Shown here one piece after another: positions 53,411-61,856 of a DNA stretch of 64,000 bases; within the stretch, counting starts at the first letter, position 1; each line of letters opens with the position of its first letter. Position numbers and translations under genes: made by a program. This DNA is from Cryobacterium algoricola. GTDB taxonomy: Bacteria > Actinomycetota > Actinomycetes > Actinomycetales > Microbacteriaceae. The notes beneath the pieces were generated by a model. It saw only the letters and a list, made by a program, of their open reading frames with translations. It ran no database searches and had not been told where the DNA came from. The stretch spans positions 434,001 through 498,000 of the forward strand of contig NZ_SOFG01000011.1 of assembly GCF_004402485.1 (NCBI RefSeq). The letters are read 5' to 3'.

Positions 53411-54874
53411 ATGACAGCTGAAGAACCCTCAGAAACTCACCTGGACAGCCCCGCGGACAGCAGTGTGAACAGCACTGCGGAACCCCCACCCGACACCCCT
53501 CCCGACACCTACCTCAACGCCCCGCACCTGAACCTCGTGGAACAATCCCTCGCCGAGGTCTATGACGCGATCAAGGAGGCGGACCGGGAAATGAACCGGG
53601 CCGCGGCGAAGCGGGCGGCGGCGATCTATACCGCGCAGCGGGTACTGGCCGACGTCGGGCGGGCCCGGGCCGAGGCCGCCGTGCGGGCCGGCGGGCGGCG
53701 CCCGCCGTGGTCGCCGGAGGAGGCCACGAAGGAAGAGTTCACCTGCGAGGTCGCCGCCCTGCTCCGGCTCCCGCGGCGCATGACGGAGACCCTGATCGAA
53801 GCCAGCCGCACCCTGGCCGAGGAACTCCCCGCAACCCGGGAAGCCCTTGCAACCGGGTCGATCAGTTACCGGCACGCGCAGGTGATCATGGATCAGGCGT
53901 GGGGCATCACCGTCGATGGCGACCCGGTTGCGGCCGCCCGGGCCCGCGCCGTGTTCGAAGACGTCCTCGTGCCCGACGCGGAAGTGCTGACCGTCGCGAA
54001 GCTCGCCGACCGGGCCCGCCGGGTGCGGGAACGCACCCACCCGGAAACCATCACCGCCCGACACCAGAAAAGCGTCGAAGACCGACACGTAGTGTTCCAG
54101 GCCCTCAACGACAACATGGCATCCCTGTATGTGACCGGCGACGCCGAGAAGATCCAGGCCGCCTACCACCGCACCCTCGACACCGCCCTGACCTTGCAAC
54201 GCCCGGACGAAGAACGCACCCTGACCCAGCTCGCCGCGGACGTACTCACAGACGTGTTGATCGGCGGGGTCACCCCGGACGGGACCGGTGCCGGGGTCGC
54301 CGCGCAGGTCAATGTGACCGTCCCCGTGCTGACCCTGTTGGGGAAGAGTGAAGAACCCGGCTACCTCGCCGGGTACGGGCCGATCGACCCCGACACCGCA
54401 CGGCGCCTGGCGGCCGGTGCGCCGAGCTTCACCCGGCTACTCACTCACCCCGAGACCGGGGTCGTGCTCTCCATGGGACGCGACACCTACAAGGTCCCGG
54501 CCGCGCTCAAGAAGTGGCTCGAGGTGCGGGACGAAACCTGCACCTTCCCCGGCTGCCGCCGCTCCGCGAAACGCTCCGACGTGGACCACAGCGTCGAATG
54601 GCAACACGGCGGCCAAACCGACGCGATGAATCTCGCCCACCTCTGCCCCTACCACCACGCGGTCAAGAGCTACACCCGGTGGACACCACGACACCTCGGT
54701 GACGGTCGCATCGAATGGACCTCACCGGCCGGGTACCGCTACATCGTCGAACCCTCCGCCGACATGAGACCACCCCGGACACCCCAACCCGCACCAAGAC
54801 CCCCGACCCCGATCGTCGACGTCTGGAACGTCAACCCCGAACCCGAAGACCCCGACAACCCGACACCCTTCTGA
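53411..54874 (+). CDS. DUF222-HNH endonuclease (13E12-type repeat family)
   Basis: This 487-residue protein has a DUF222 domain (residues 35-330, with RAEAAVRAGGRRPPWSPEEA). A C-terminal HNH nuclease follows, of the form CTFPGCRRSAKRSDVDHSVE, then HGGQTDAMNLAHLCPYHHAV, with the zinc cysteines and catalytic His visible. Actinobacterial genomes carry many such genes, often as paralogous repeats. The role is not established; mobile-DNA or defence functions have been suggested. The 5' and 3' ends encode Pro/Thr-rich low-complexity stretches. Confidence 0.92.
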   Translation: MTAEEPSETHLDSPADSSVNSTAEPPPDTPPDTYLNAPHLNLVEQSLAEVYDAIKEADREMNRAAAKRAAAIYTAQRVLADVGRARAEAAVRAGGRRPPWSPEEATKEEFTCEVAALLRLPRRMTETLIEASRTLAEELPATREALATGSISYRHAQVIMDQAWGITVDGDPVAAARARAVFEDVLVPDAEVLTVAKLADRARRVRERTHPETITARHQKSVEDRHVVFQALNDNMASLYVTGDAEKIQAAYHRTLDTALTLQRPDEERTLTQLAADVLTDVLIGGVTPDGTGAGVAAQVNVTVPVLTLLGKSEEPGYLAGYGPIDPDTARRLAAGAPSFTRLLTHPETGVVLSMGRDTYKVPAALKKWLEVRDETCTFPGCRRSAKRSDVDHSVEWQHGGQTDAMNLAHLCPYHHAVKSYTRWTPRHLGDGRIEWTSPAGYRYIVEPSADMRPPRTPQPAPRPPTPIVDVWNVNPEPEDPDNPTPF

Positions 54875-54905
54875 ACGGGTCGACTGGCCGAGGTCATGGC
54901 CGAGG

Positions 54906-55520
54906 TCATGGCTGAGGCCGCGCTTCCGGCCGGAAGATGTGGATCGCTTCGCGCACCGCGTAGTAGACGATCAGATACCCGGCAAGGGGATCGGCCCACC
55001 ACCAGCCGAGAACCAGGTCGAGCACGAGTCCGCCGAGCACGGCAACGGCGAGCAAGCCGTCGATAAACGTCACCCGCCCTTCCGTGACCAGCACCGGATT
55101 TCCCAGGGCGCGTCCGGTGCGGGCCTTCCCGAATGCCAGCGCGAACATGACGACGGCCGTGACGCCCGTCCAGGCGATTCCGGCGACACTGGGCGATGCG
55201 TGCTGCCGGGACACCAGGGCCACGGTCGATTGCACAGAGAGGTACGCGGCGAGCGCGACGAACGCGATACCGATCCACCGCAGCGCCCGGTGCTGCCGGT
55301 CCTCGCCGGTGCCGGAGAGCTCCCAGAGCACGACCGTGCTGGCACCGATCTCGATGAGGCTGTCCAGGCCGAACCCGAGGAGGGCGACGGACGACGCCAT
55401 CGCGGCGAGAACGGCCAGGACGACGACCCCAACCACATTCCAGCCCAGGGTGATGTACTCGAGCAGCCGTCCTCGCCGGAGGAGAGCCGCCGGGGTATCG
55501 ACGGCACGGGTTGAACGCAT
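54906..55520 (-). CDS. Cation-efflux (CDF-like) membrane protein without cytoplasmic domain
   Basis: This 204-residue protein has six helices resembling cation diffusion facilitators: [20 protein letters not shown] (helix 2 metal-site Asp) and [20 protein letters not shown], then [20 protein letters not shown] (helices 5-6). The usual cytoplasmic metal-binding domain is missing, which is normal for this small subgroup. It may export or import Zn, Fe or Co. It converges with the HNH gene. Two to three tandem GGCCGAGGTCAT units lie just past its stop. Confidence 0.85.
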   Translation of the reverse strand: MRSTRAVDTPAALLRRGRLLEYITLGWNVVGVVVLAVLAAMASSVALLGFGLDSLIEIGASTVVLWELSGTGEDRQHRALRWIGIAFVALAAYLSVQSTVALVSRQHASPSVAGIAWTGVTAVVMFALAFGKARTGRALGNPVLVTEGRVTFIDGLLAVAVLGGLVLDLVLGWWWADPLAGYLIVYYAVREAIHIFRPEARPQP

Positions 55521-55716
55521 GCCGTCATTCTTTCAGCACCCGCCAATTCCCGGCACCTGTGCGACACCCGGCGTAGAGTGGATGCCTGAGCGGACCACCG
55601 ACTGGGGGCGTCGGTTCTGCACACAGCATTCCGCTCCCAGATCGCCATCGAGGCCGGTCGGGGTGATGCCTGGTCACACGGCTCCCCCGAACTCGTCACC
55701 AGCTAAGGACCCACCC

Positions 55717-56412
55717 ATGACCACGCCCCTCGTTGACACCGTCAGCATCGCCAGCTACATCGACCACACCCTGCTCAAGCCCGAGGCCACCACCGCGGAC
55801 GTCGCCGCCCTTGTCACCGAGGCCATCGCGCTCGGCACCTACTCGGTCTGCGTCTCCCCGTCGATGCTGCCTCTCACCATTCCCGCCGGTGCCGACCTCA
55901 AGGTCGCGGTCGTCTGCGGTTTCCCCAGCGGAAAGCACCACAGCATCATCAAGGCCGCCGAGGCCGCCCTCTCCATCGCGCAAGGCGCCGACGAGGTCGA
56001 TATGGTCATCGACATCGGCTCCGCCAAGGAGGGCCGCTTCGCCGACGTCCAGGCCGATATCTCCGCCGTTCGAGCGAGCGTCCCCGCGCCGAAGGTGCTC
56101 AAGGTCATCATCGAATCTGCCGCCCTGACCGATGCCGAGATCGTCGCCGTCTGCGAAGCCGCGGTATCCGCGGGCGCTGACTTCGTCAAGACCTCGACCG
56201 GCTTCCACCCGGCCGGCGGCGCCACTGTGCATGCGGTGCGGCTGATGAAGCAGACGGTCGGCGACCGGGCGCAGGTGAAGGCGTCGGGCGGAGTCCGCAG
56301 CTTCGACGATGCCCTCGCCATGATCGAAGCGGGCGCGAGCCGCCTCGGCGTCTCCGGCAGCGCGGCGCTGCTCGCCGGCGCCACCCCGACCGGAGCAGCC
56401 GGGGCGTACTGA
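55717..56412 (+). CDS. deoC: Deoxyribose-phosphate aldolase
   Basis: DeoC splits 2-deoxyribose-5-phosphate into glyceraldehyde-3-phosphate and acetaldehyde in deoxynucleoside salvage. The 231-residue TIM-barrel protein has [22 protein letters not shown], the proton-relay lysine in KVIIESA, the Schiff-base lysine in [13 protein letters not shown] and the phosphate site [19 protein letters not shown] lies upstream of the ATG at 55717. It is a single-gene unit with a downstream hairpin. Confidence 0.96.
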   Translation: MTTPLVDTVSIASYIDHTLLKPEATTADVAALVTEAIALGTYSVCVSPSMLPLTIPAGADLKVAVVCGFPSGKHHSIIKAAEAALSIAQGADEVDMVIDIGSAKEGRFADVQADISAVRASVPAPKVLKVIIESAALTDAEIVAVCEAAVSAGADFVKTSTGFHPAGGATVHAVRLMKQTVGDRAQVKASGGVRSFDDALAMIEAGASRLGVSGSAALLAGATPTGAAGAY

Positions 56413-56430
56413 CCCACCTCGAGGTCGACA

Positions 56431-56480
56431 GAGCCCGGACGTCCAGGGACGTCCAGGGACGTCCGGGGACGTCCGGGCTC
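56431..56480 (+). terminator. Hairpin after deoC
   Basis: GAGCCCGGACGTCC at 56431-56444 pairs perfectly with 56467-56480. The loop consists of tandem GGGACGTCCAG repeats, so several alternative pairings are possible. Confidence 0.65.
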
Positions 56481-56624
56481 CGTCACGCCCTGGAGTTCAG
56501 GACCACTGAGGACGCTGAGGCATCCGCCCGCCCTTCTCTCACAACCGCACCTGGCGCGGCCTCGGCGCGCACTCGACGATCGACACCGGACCACCGGACG
56601 ACCGGAGCCGGCGCCCACTGTCCA

Positions 56625-56675
56625 GACGATGAAGATGATGAAGTCGATGAAGTCGATGAAGACGATGAAGACGAC
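56625..56675. repeat. Tandem 9-bp repeat (GATGAAGNC)
   Basis: GATGAAG units separated by two bases are repeated about five times upstream of the carbonic anhydrase gene. Open frames through it encode only Ser/Thr or Met/Lys runs and are not supported as genes. Confidence 0.75.
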
Positions 56676-56778
56676 GGAACAAAGCGCAACATAGGTTCCC
56701 CGCTCGGGCGTCGCTGACTACGCTTTTCGAAAGGTCCGCCAGCCGAGGCCGCTTACCCCCATCGTGAAGGACGCATCC

Positions 56779-57357
56779 ATGACCGTGCTCGAAGAAGTCC
56801 TGTCCGCAAACGACGCCTACGCCGCAGCATTCGGCGACAAATCGGCCCTTGCCCTGCCACCGGCCAGAGGCTTTGCGATCCTCACCTGCATGGACGCGCG
56901 TCTGGATCCGGCCAAGTACGCGGGGCTGAGCGAAGGCGATGCGCACGTGATCCGCAACGCCGGCGGGCGCGCCTCCGACGACGCGATCCGCTCGCTCGTG
57001 ATCTCCTACAAGTTGCTGGGCACCAGGGAGTGGTTCGTGATCCACCACACCAACTGCGGCATGGAGTTCTTCACGGACGAGGTCATGCGCGGCCTGCTCG
57101 CCAACAGTCTGGAGACCGCGGCCCTCGGCGAAGCGGGCTTCTACGACGTCGGCACGGGCCCGGGCTCAGCGGAGGCGAAGTACATCGACTGGTTGACGAT
57201 CTCCGACCAGGCGTCGAGCGTGCTGGAGGACGTCGAACGCATCAAGGCGCATCCGCTCGTGCCCTCGGGAATCCCGGTCTACGGTTTCATCTACGACGTG
57301 GCCACCGGCCGCCTGGTCGAGGTGCCCGCGGCGACAACGGCCGGTTCGGTCCGATAG
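56779..57357 (+). CDS. Beta-type carbonic anhydrase
   Basis: This 192-residue zinc enzyme interconverts CO2 and bicarbonate. Zinc ligands are seen in CMDARLDP (Cys with the Asp-Arg dyad) and HHTNCGM (His and Cys). [17 protein letters not shown] is a family block. The ATG at 56779 follows AAGGACGC; an in-frame GTG at 56764 is less likely. It belongs to the short Rv1284-like beta class. It is a single-gene unit. Confidence 0.92.
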   Translation: MTVLEEVLSANDAYAAAFGDKSALALPPARGFAILTCMDARLDPAKYAGLSEGDAHVIRNAGGRASDDAIRSLVISYKLLGTREWFVIHHTNCGMEFFTDEVMRGLLANSLETAALGEAGFYDVGTGPGSAEAKYIDWLTISDQASSVLEDVERIKAHPLVPSGIPVYGFIYDVATGRLVEVPAATTAGSVR

Positions 57358-57472
57358 CCCGGTCACCTCGCGATGACCAGCGGGGGTGAGCAGACGAATC
57401 CTCGCGTGTGTTCACCGGGTCGCGTCCGGGACGATGATCCGTGTGCGTCGGCGGGAATCATCCGTCATGTCG

Positions 57473-58162
57473 TCAGCCATAGAGGTGCTCCGGCGTTTGT
57501 GGGCACTGTTTGTAGATGCCCTGGCCAAGGGGTCCGGGGTCCACGTGCGCGTAGGGCTGCCACGCGACAGTGGCCGGGCCCTGGCCGGTGTAGTTGCCCA
57601 TGAACGAACCGAGCGTGGGCGGCGGATCGACCGGGACGTGGGCGGCCTCGAGGCACCGCATGAGCACCGTCGTCTGATACTCGTACAGGTAGGTGAGCTG
57701 AGACTCGTTCAGCGGCACCGAGTTCGTCGGGTCACTGGGGAAACGGGTGTTGCAGACATAGTCCGCGATCGCATGGCGCTCTTCGTCGCCCTTCGCCACG
57801 AAGGTCTCGATGCCGCCGTCCGCGGTGGCGGATGCGGGGACTCCTGCCTCGGTCAGGCAGGCCGCGATCACCGGCGGGAGCTCCTCCAGACTCACGAATC
57901 GTTCCCGCGTTGCCGTCGGCACGGCCACGTCGGGATAGCTGGCGACGAATCCGTCGCGTAAGGCCGTTTGGGCCTGATCGGCCAGCTCCTGAAGTGCGGC
58001 CGCGGTCATCACCGGCGGGGTGGGTGCCGGGATGGGCGTGGACGTTGGTGCGAGAACTGGTGCGGCGGCGCATCCGCTCAGCAGAAGGAGGCCCAGGGCA
58101 AGCGCGAGACACTTCGCGGCCGTCGGCAGCGGGCGTCGTGCGCGTGTGACGTGTGACGTAAT
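57473..58162 (-). CDS. Four-cysteine lipoprotein (first copy)
   Basis: This predicted exported lipoprotein has an RARR n-region, the hydrophobic core CLALALGLLLL and the lipobox LSGC. It then has a Pro/Thr-rich linker and a domain with conserved cysteines (AACLTEAG, YVCNTRFP, LMRCLEAA, KQCPQTPEHLYG). The signal peptide lies upstream of the first ATG (58012), and no ATG/GTG/TTG precedes it in frame. An ATT at 58162 stands 8 bases after AGGAGA and is taken as the start. A paralogue lies at 59808-60449. It follows the anti-sigma gene by 15 bp, so it may be the outside sensor of the sigma system. Confidence 0.75.
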   Translation of the reverse strand: MTSHVTRARRPLPTAAKCLALALGLLLLSGCAAAPVLAPTSTPIPAPTPPVMTAAALQELADQAQTALRDGFVASYPDVAVPTATRERFVSLEELPPVIAACLTEAGVPASATADGGIETFVAKGDEERHAIADYVCNTRFPSDPTNSVPLNESQLTYLYEYQTTVLMRCLEAAHVPVDPPPTLGSFMGNYTGQGPATVAWQPYAHVDPGPLGQGIYKQCPQTPEHLYG

Positions 58163-58177
58163 AACGGTTGTCTCCTG

Positions 58178-58978
58178 TCAGAGGTAGAGGTGGAAGGTGC
58201 CGAGGATGGTGGTTCCGTCGCTGCCGTAGAGCGGAAACGGCTGACCGGTGGGGTATCTGGCCCGGAAGGCGATGAGCCAGTCGAGCACGGCAGCACCTCT
58301 GAGGTCGCTCGGGGTCGCGGTGAGTGTCGTTCGCGCCACGTACCCGTAGACCGGCTGGCCGTTGTCGTCGCCGACGGCGAAGAGCAGGTCGGGCAGGTTC
58401 GTGGCCTCTGCACCCGGCGTGCCGAAGGTCTGGCCTCGGCCGTTGGTGGGGTAGTCGGTGGGGACGTGGTCGACGTAGTTGGCGTCCACCGCATACTTGC
58501 CGCCGGGGGTCGCCGTGATCACGAGTTCCCTCGGCACCGCCGCGTCGACCAGCGGGAATTCGGCCGTCTGGGTCGTGAGACCTGCGCCTGACCCCTCCTG
58601 GTACTTCATCGTCATCTCCGCCCCGGGCAGTCCCGGCACGGTCAGGGTAAAGCTGCCCGCGGACAACGTGGTGAACGTGACTCGCAGCGCGTTCGCGGGG
58701 AAGTCGGGAGCCGTGAGGGGGATGGTGGCCGGCCCGGAGCTCGGTTCACCGGTATTCAGCACACCGGTCGCGACCGCCGTGCCCGCCGCGGTACCCACAC
58801 CGAGCAACGTGACGATCACGGCGATCGTGCCGCCGCGACCGAGACCGAATCGCCTGCGGGGTGTGCGCTCAATGCGCGTGAGCACCGTGGCCTTCATCTC
58901 GGCGATGAATGCGTCGAGCTCTGCACCGGCGGGCGGTTCCTCCGGGTGCGCGCGACGGATGCCGGGTTCACTCATCAT
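58178..58978 (-). CDS. Anti-sigma-like single-span membrane protein
   Basis: This is a 266-residue protein. A cytoplasmic N-terminus of about 50 residues is followed by one membrane helix (GTIAVIVTLLGVGTAAGTAV) and an extracellular beta-rich domain. The classical zinc anti-sigma motif HxxxCxxC is absent, so the assignment rests on topology and on its 11-bp overlap with the ECF sigma gene. The last 55 residues (ending YGSDGTTILGTFHLYL) are matched by the chimeric gene at 60464-60835. The extracellular part may sense the signal together with the lipoprotein. Confidence 0.75.
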   Translation of the reverse strand: MMSEPGIRRAHPEEPPAGAELDAFIAEMKATVLTRIERTPRRRFGLGRGGTIAVIVTLLGVGTAAGTAVATGVLNTGEPSSGPATIPLTAPDFPANALRVTFTTLSAGSFTLTVPGLPGAEMTMKYQEGSGAGLTTQTAEFPLVDAAVPRELVITATPGGKYAVDANYVDHVPTDYPTNGRGQTFGTPGAEATNLPDLLFAVGDDNGQPVYGYVARTTLTATPSDLRGAAVLDWLIAFRARYPTGQPFPLYGSDGTTILGTFHLYL

Positions 58979-59531
58979 GATTGCTCACCGCCCTTCTGAC
59001 TCGGTTTCGGTTTCGGGCACTCGCGCGTCGTGTGCCCATCGCTCCCGCGCTCGCCCCCACGATGGCGGCCGCCTCCACGTAGGAACGACCCTCGACCAGG
59101 CACAACTCGCAGATGCGTCGGTCCAGACCGTCGAGAGCCTCGATGTCCGTCTGCACCCAGCGCAGACGCTGCACCGCGAGGGCGCGGTCCTCGTTCGCCG
59201 CAACATCCGCCAGACCCGCGAGACCCTCCGGGAGAGGCTCGGCGCGGTGAGGCGCCTTCTTCCGTCGGAGATTCAGTGCGTGGTTGCGGCAGGTCACCAA
59301 CAGCCAGGGCAACGCGGAGGACTCGGCGATCGCTAACGAGCCAGCCTTGCTCCACGCCGTCGTAAACGTGTCCTGCACGATTTCCTGCACATCCAACCCG
59401 TCCGAGACCAGCGCCCAGGCATAGCGCGTGACCGCTCGCGAATGCCGGTCGAAGAGCGCTGCGAACGCTCGTCGGTCGCCCGTCGCGGACCTGTGCACCA
59501 GCACCCGGTCTGGCTCCCCCACACTGTCCAC
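58968..59531 (-). CDS. ECF-type sigma factor
   Basis: This 187-residue sigma-70 family factor has region 2 at about residues 10-75 (DRRAFAALFDRHSRAVTRYA, then IVQDTFTTAWSKAG) and region 4 near the C-terminus (LDRRICELCLVEGRSYVEAA). GTG 59531 is preceded by AAGGGGGG. It overlaps the anti-sigma-like gene by 11 bp. The promoter sequence upstream is conserved in the second copy of the locus, which suggests autoregulation. Confidence 0.88.
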   Translation of the reverse strand: MDSVGEPDRVLVHRSATGDRRAFAALFDRHSRAVTRYAWALVSDGLDVQEIVQDTFTTAWSKAGSLAIAESSALPWLLVTCRNHALNLRRKKAPHRAEPLPEGLAGLADVAANEDRALAVQRLRWVQTDIEALDGLDRRICELCLVEGRSYVEAAAIVGASAGAMGTRRASARNRNRVRRAVSNHDE

Positions 59532-59546
59532 GATCGCCCCCCTTGT

Positions 59547-59580
59547 CTATTGAATGTCACCCGCGGGCGAATCATGACAA
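59547..59580 (-). promoter_or_regulatory. Conserved ECF-type promoter, copy 1
   Basis: On the minus strand TTGTCATGA is followed after 11 bases by GTGACATTCAATAG. The same blocks with the same spacing occur upstream of the chimeric gene at 60843-60876, while the spacer is different. This looks like a promoter recognised by the sigma factor of the locus. Confidence 0.6.
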
Positions 59581-59807
59581 ATTGCCCCTGATCGGGTCCA
59601 AAATTGTGCACGGGTCGACGCCGGTCATCGCCGTCCTTTATCCAGGAGCTCACAGCGGCCGGACCCGCCCCGAAATAGTGTGGGCCCCTCTCCACGAGGG
59701 CAGCCACCTACCCGCTTACGAGAGGCGATCTGAAGCGGCTCACGGTCATTGGGGTCACTTCCGAGCACGCGAACAAGCATTCCTTTCGACCCCCACGTCG
59801 GAGCGCA
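59581..59807. other. Gene-free spacer between the two sigma loci
   Basis: This stretch is less GC-rich than its neighbours, and no open frame in it resembles a known protein. It may hold remains of sequence lost in the duplication. Nothing further can be assigned. Confidence 0.5.
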
Positions 59808-60449
59808 CTATCCATAGAGGTGGTCGGGCATCTGCGGGCATTGCACGTTGATGCTGATCGCAAGGTCGCTGCCGGTCACGTGCTCGTAGGGGAACCAGCT
59901 ACCGCCGTCGCTTCGGTAGCGGGCCAGGAAGTCCTCACGTGATGGAGGCGTGTCGACTGCGTAGCCGGCATCCTCGAGACAGGGAGTGAGGACCTGGGTT
60001 TGGTAGTCGTAGATGTAGGTGATCTGGGAATCGTTCAACGGGACCGAATACGCAGGGTTGGTCGGAAACCTGGTCCTGCACGTGTAACTGACGAGAGCGA
60101 AATCCTCTGCATCAGAGTCGAGGTGGCCGCCGCTCCAGCCCCCGTCCGCGGATGCGACCGAGGGGAATCCATGGTCGGTGTAGCAAGCGGCCATGACCGT
60201 CGCGATCTCCTCGGGTTCGATGAACCGCGCTCGCTCGACGGCCGGGACGATCGCGTCGGGGAACTCTCCGACCAGGTCCTGGAGGGTTCTGGCTTGATCC
60301 TGGGCGGCCAGCGCTGCGAGTTCTGCGTTGGTGAAACTGTCCATTGTTGGCAGCGTGATTGGTCCGGCTTGTCCACCGGGCGTTTGGGCGCATCCGCTGG
60401 TCAGGAGGACGGCAGCAACCAGCGCCGCGGTATTCATCAGTTTCTTCAT
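59808..60449 (-). CDS. Four-cysteine lipoprotein (second copy)
   Basis: This 213-residue lipoprotein has a clean signal peptide (MKKLMNTAALVAAVLLTSGC) with lipobox TSGC. The mature domain matches the first copy (57473-58162), including RFIEPEEIATVMAACYTDHG, the CRTRFPTNPAYSVPLNDSQI block and the final QCPQMPDHLYG. AGAGG precedes the ATG at 60449. It lies 14 bp after the chimeric sigma/anti-sigma gene. It is better preserved at its start than the first copy. Confidence 0.85.
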   Translation of the reverse strand: MKKLMNTAALVAAVLLTSGCAQTPGGQAGPITLPTMDSFTNAELAALAAQDQARTLQDLVGEFPDAIVPAVERARFIEPEEIATVMAACYTDHGFPSVASADGGWSGGHLDSDAEDFALVSYTCRTRFPTNPAYSVPLNDSQITYIYDYQTQVLTPCLEDAGYAVDTPPSREDFLARYRSDGGSWFPYEHVTGSDLAISINVQCPQMPDHLYG

Positions 60450-60463
60450 GGTGGCCTCTCGAT

Positions 60464-60835
60464 TCAGCGGTAAAGGGTGAATGTGCCCAGGACGGTCGTT
60501 CCAGTGCTGCTGTACAGCGGCAGTGGCTGCCCGTTCGGATACCGCGCGTGCACCTGGGCCAGCCAGGCGGTCCAACCGCCCGCGGGGAAGAGCTCAGGGG
60601 TCGCGGCATCAGAGCGCAGCACGTAGCCCTGGACCTTGCCGGCTTTCGCCCACGCCGTCACGAACGTGTCCTGAACGACTTCCTCGACATCCATCTGATC
60701 GGAAAGCAGCACCCAGACGTAGCGAGTGACTGCTCGAGAGTGACGATCGAAGAGCACACCAAAGGCGCGGCGATCCCCCGCCGCCGCCCGTCGGACCAAG
60801 TCCCAGTCGGCATCCTCTGCAGAATCTACTTCCAC
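60464..60835 (-). CDS. Chimeric sigma region-2/anti-sigma C-terminus protein
   Basis: This 123-residue open frame joins two halves. Residues 1-66 match the ECF sigma factor of the neighbouring locus (DRRAFGVLFDRHSRAVTRYV, VVQDTFVTAWAKAG). Residues 69-123 match the C-terminus of the anti-sigma-like protein (GYVLRSDA, RYPNGQPLPLYSSTGTTVLG). The sigma region 4, the membrane helix and most of the anti-sigma gene are missing, so an in-frame deletion in a duplicated locus created it. The reading frame, GTG start and promoter are intact. It could be inert, or could still bind core RNA polymerase. Confidence 0.8.
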   Translation of the reverse strand: MEVDSAEDADWDLVRRAAAGDRRAFGVLFDRHSRAVTRYVWVLLSDQMDVEEVVQDTFVTAWAKAGKVQGYVLRSDAATPELFPAGGWTAWLAQVHARYPNGQPLPLYSSTGTTVLGTFTLYR

Positions 60836-60842
60836 CCCCTAC

Positions 60843-60876
60843 CTATTGAATGTCACTCCCGGCCAGTTCATGACAA
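60843..60876 (-). promoter_or_regulatory. Conserved ECF-type promoter, copy 2
   Basis: TTGTCATGA-N11-GTGACATTCAATAG on the minus strand is identical in blocks and spacing to copy 1 at 59547-59580. It starts 8 bp before the GTG of the chimeric gene. Confidence 0.6.
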
Positions 60877-60954
60877 GACCGGTGATCCACCATCCGCATC
60901 GGCAGAGTCGACGGCCGAGATCGACGCCCGGGATCGGTCCCCTAGCATGGCCAC

Positions 60955-61269
60955 ATGGGCGAGATAGAGGCTGGGCACAGCGGAGGTTCACACTCAACCG
61001 TCTCGCGTCGGGTGAGCGTGTCCCTGGTCATCCTCGGCGCCGTGGCAGCCCTCATCGGAATCGTGCTTCTTCTCCTGCCGGGCAATCAAGCGAGCTTCGG
61101 CTGGTTCGCGTATGCACCACTCAGCGATTCGACATTCCTCCCGCCAGGCGGGCTGCTCTCGCCACACAGTCAGATCGGGATAGTGGTGCTCATCGTCGGG
61201 CTGGTGGTGCTGGCCTTCGGCGCCGGCTGGATGCTCGGGCTACGTCACACTGCGAGAAGTCCGGAATAA
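60955..61269 (+). CDS. Small two-helix membrane protein
   Basis: This 104-residue protein is not recognised. It has two hydrophobic helices (VSLVILGAVAALIGIVLLLL and IVVLIVGLVVLAFGAGWMLG) around a short Pro/Ser-rich loop. It diverges from the chimeric sigma gene. No ribosome site is clear, but the codon use is normal for the region. Confidence 0.6.
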   Translation: MGEIEAGHSGGSHSTVSRRVSVSLVILGAVAALIGIVLLLLPGNQASFGWFAYAPLSDSTFLPPGGLLSPHSQIGIVVLIVGLVVLAFGAGWMLGLRHTARSPE

Positions 61270-61452
61270 GCCAGAACATCGAGTTGACGTCAATTCGCTG
61301 GCGAGGAACGACATCCCATTTCGTGACCCCTCGGTGACCCTGGCCTCTGATCCCCAGACAGCGCGGAGAGCCAGTCGAGCTCCACGAACGGCCTTGGGGT
61401 CTTCGCCCGCATCGCCCGCGTACGTGTTCTTCAACCACGGGAAGGAGCACGC

Positions 61453-61761
61453 ATGAACTGCCCTCAAGACGGAGCCGTGCTGGTGGTCGCTAACCGCACC
61501 GGCATCGAGATCGATGTTTGTCCAATCTGCAAGGGGGTGTGGCTGGACCGCGGGGAACTGGATAAGGTCATCGCCCTCGCGGACACCCGCCGTCGTCCAG
61601 GCCGACCACCGTCTCTACCCCCGCTGCGAGCGAGAAATTCCGCCAGCGAAGATATGGACACCCCACTCGTCGGCACAGTGAAAGAGGACACCCCGCGAGG
61701 CGAGAACCGGTTGGCGGACCTGTTCGCGGAAACCCCGCCACCCCTCGACCGGACGACCTGA
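61453..61761 (+). CDS. Zinc-ribbon protein (TFIIB-type zf domain)
   Basis: This 102-residue protein has the zf-TFIIB pattern at its N-terminus. Two Cys-x2-Cys-like sites appear in MNCPQDGAVL and IDVCPICKGVWLDRGELDKV. The rest is polar and probably disordered. A strong GGAAGGAG precedes the ATG. Family members are small zinc proteins of unknown role. Confidence 0.82.
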   Translation: MNCPQDGAVLVVANRTGIEIDVCPICKGVWLDRGELDKVIALADTRRRPGRPPSLPPLRARNSASEDMDTPLVGTVKEDTPRGENRLADLFAETPPPLDRTT

Positions 61762-61812
61762 CCGAAAGCACGGCCGGCCCAAAAGGCAAACTGCGACGGG
61801 CGTGTCAACGAA

Positions 61813-61841
61813 CTTGGTACTTGTGTATGCCCAGTACTAGG
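61813..61841. promoter_or_regulatory. Putative PadR operator
   Basis: CTTGGTACT at 61813-61821 and AGTACTAGG at 61833-61841 form an imperfect inverted repeat with an 11-base spacer. They lie just upstream of the PadR-type gene, as expected for autoregulation. Confidence 0.5.
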
Positions 61842-61856
61842 TCATATGCTGACGCC

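Noticed and set aside
56483..56692. Ser/Thr-run peptide from the GATGAAG repeats
   Set aside because: It is only the translation of a short tandem repeat.
57386..57961. Plus-strand 191-residue frame opposite the first lipoprotein
   Set aside because: The minus strand has the paralogue-supported lipoprotein with conserved cysteines.
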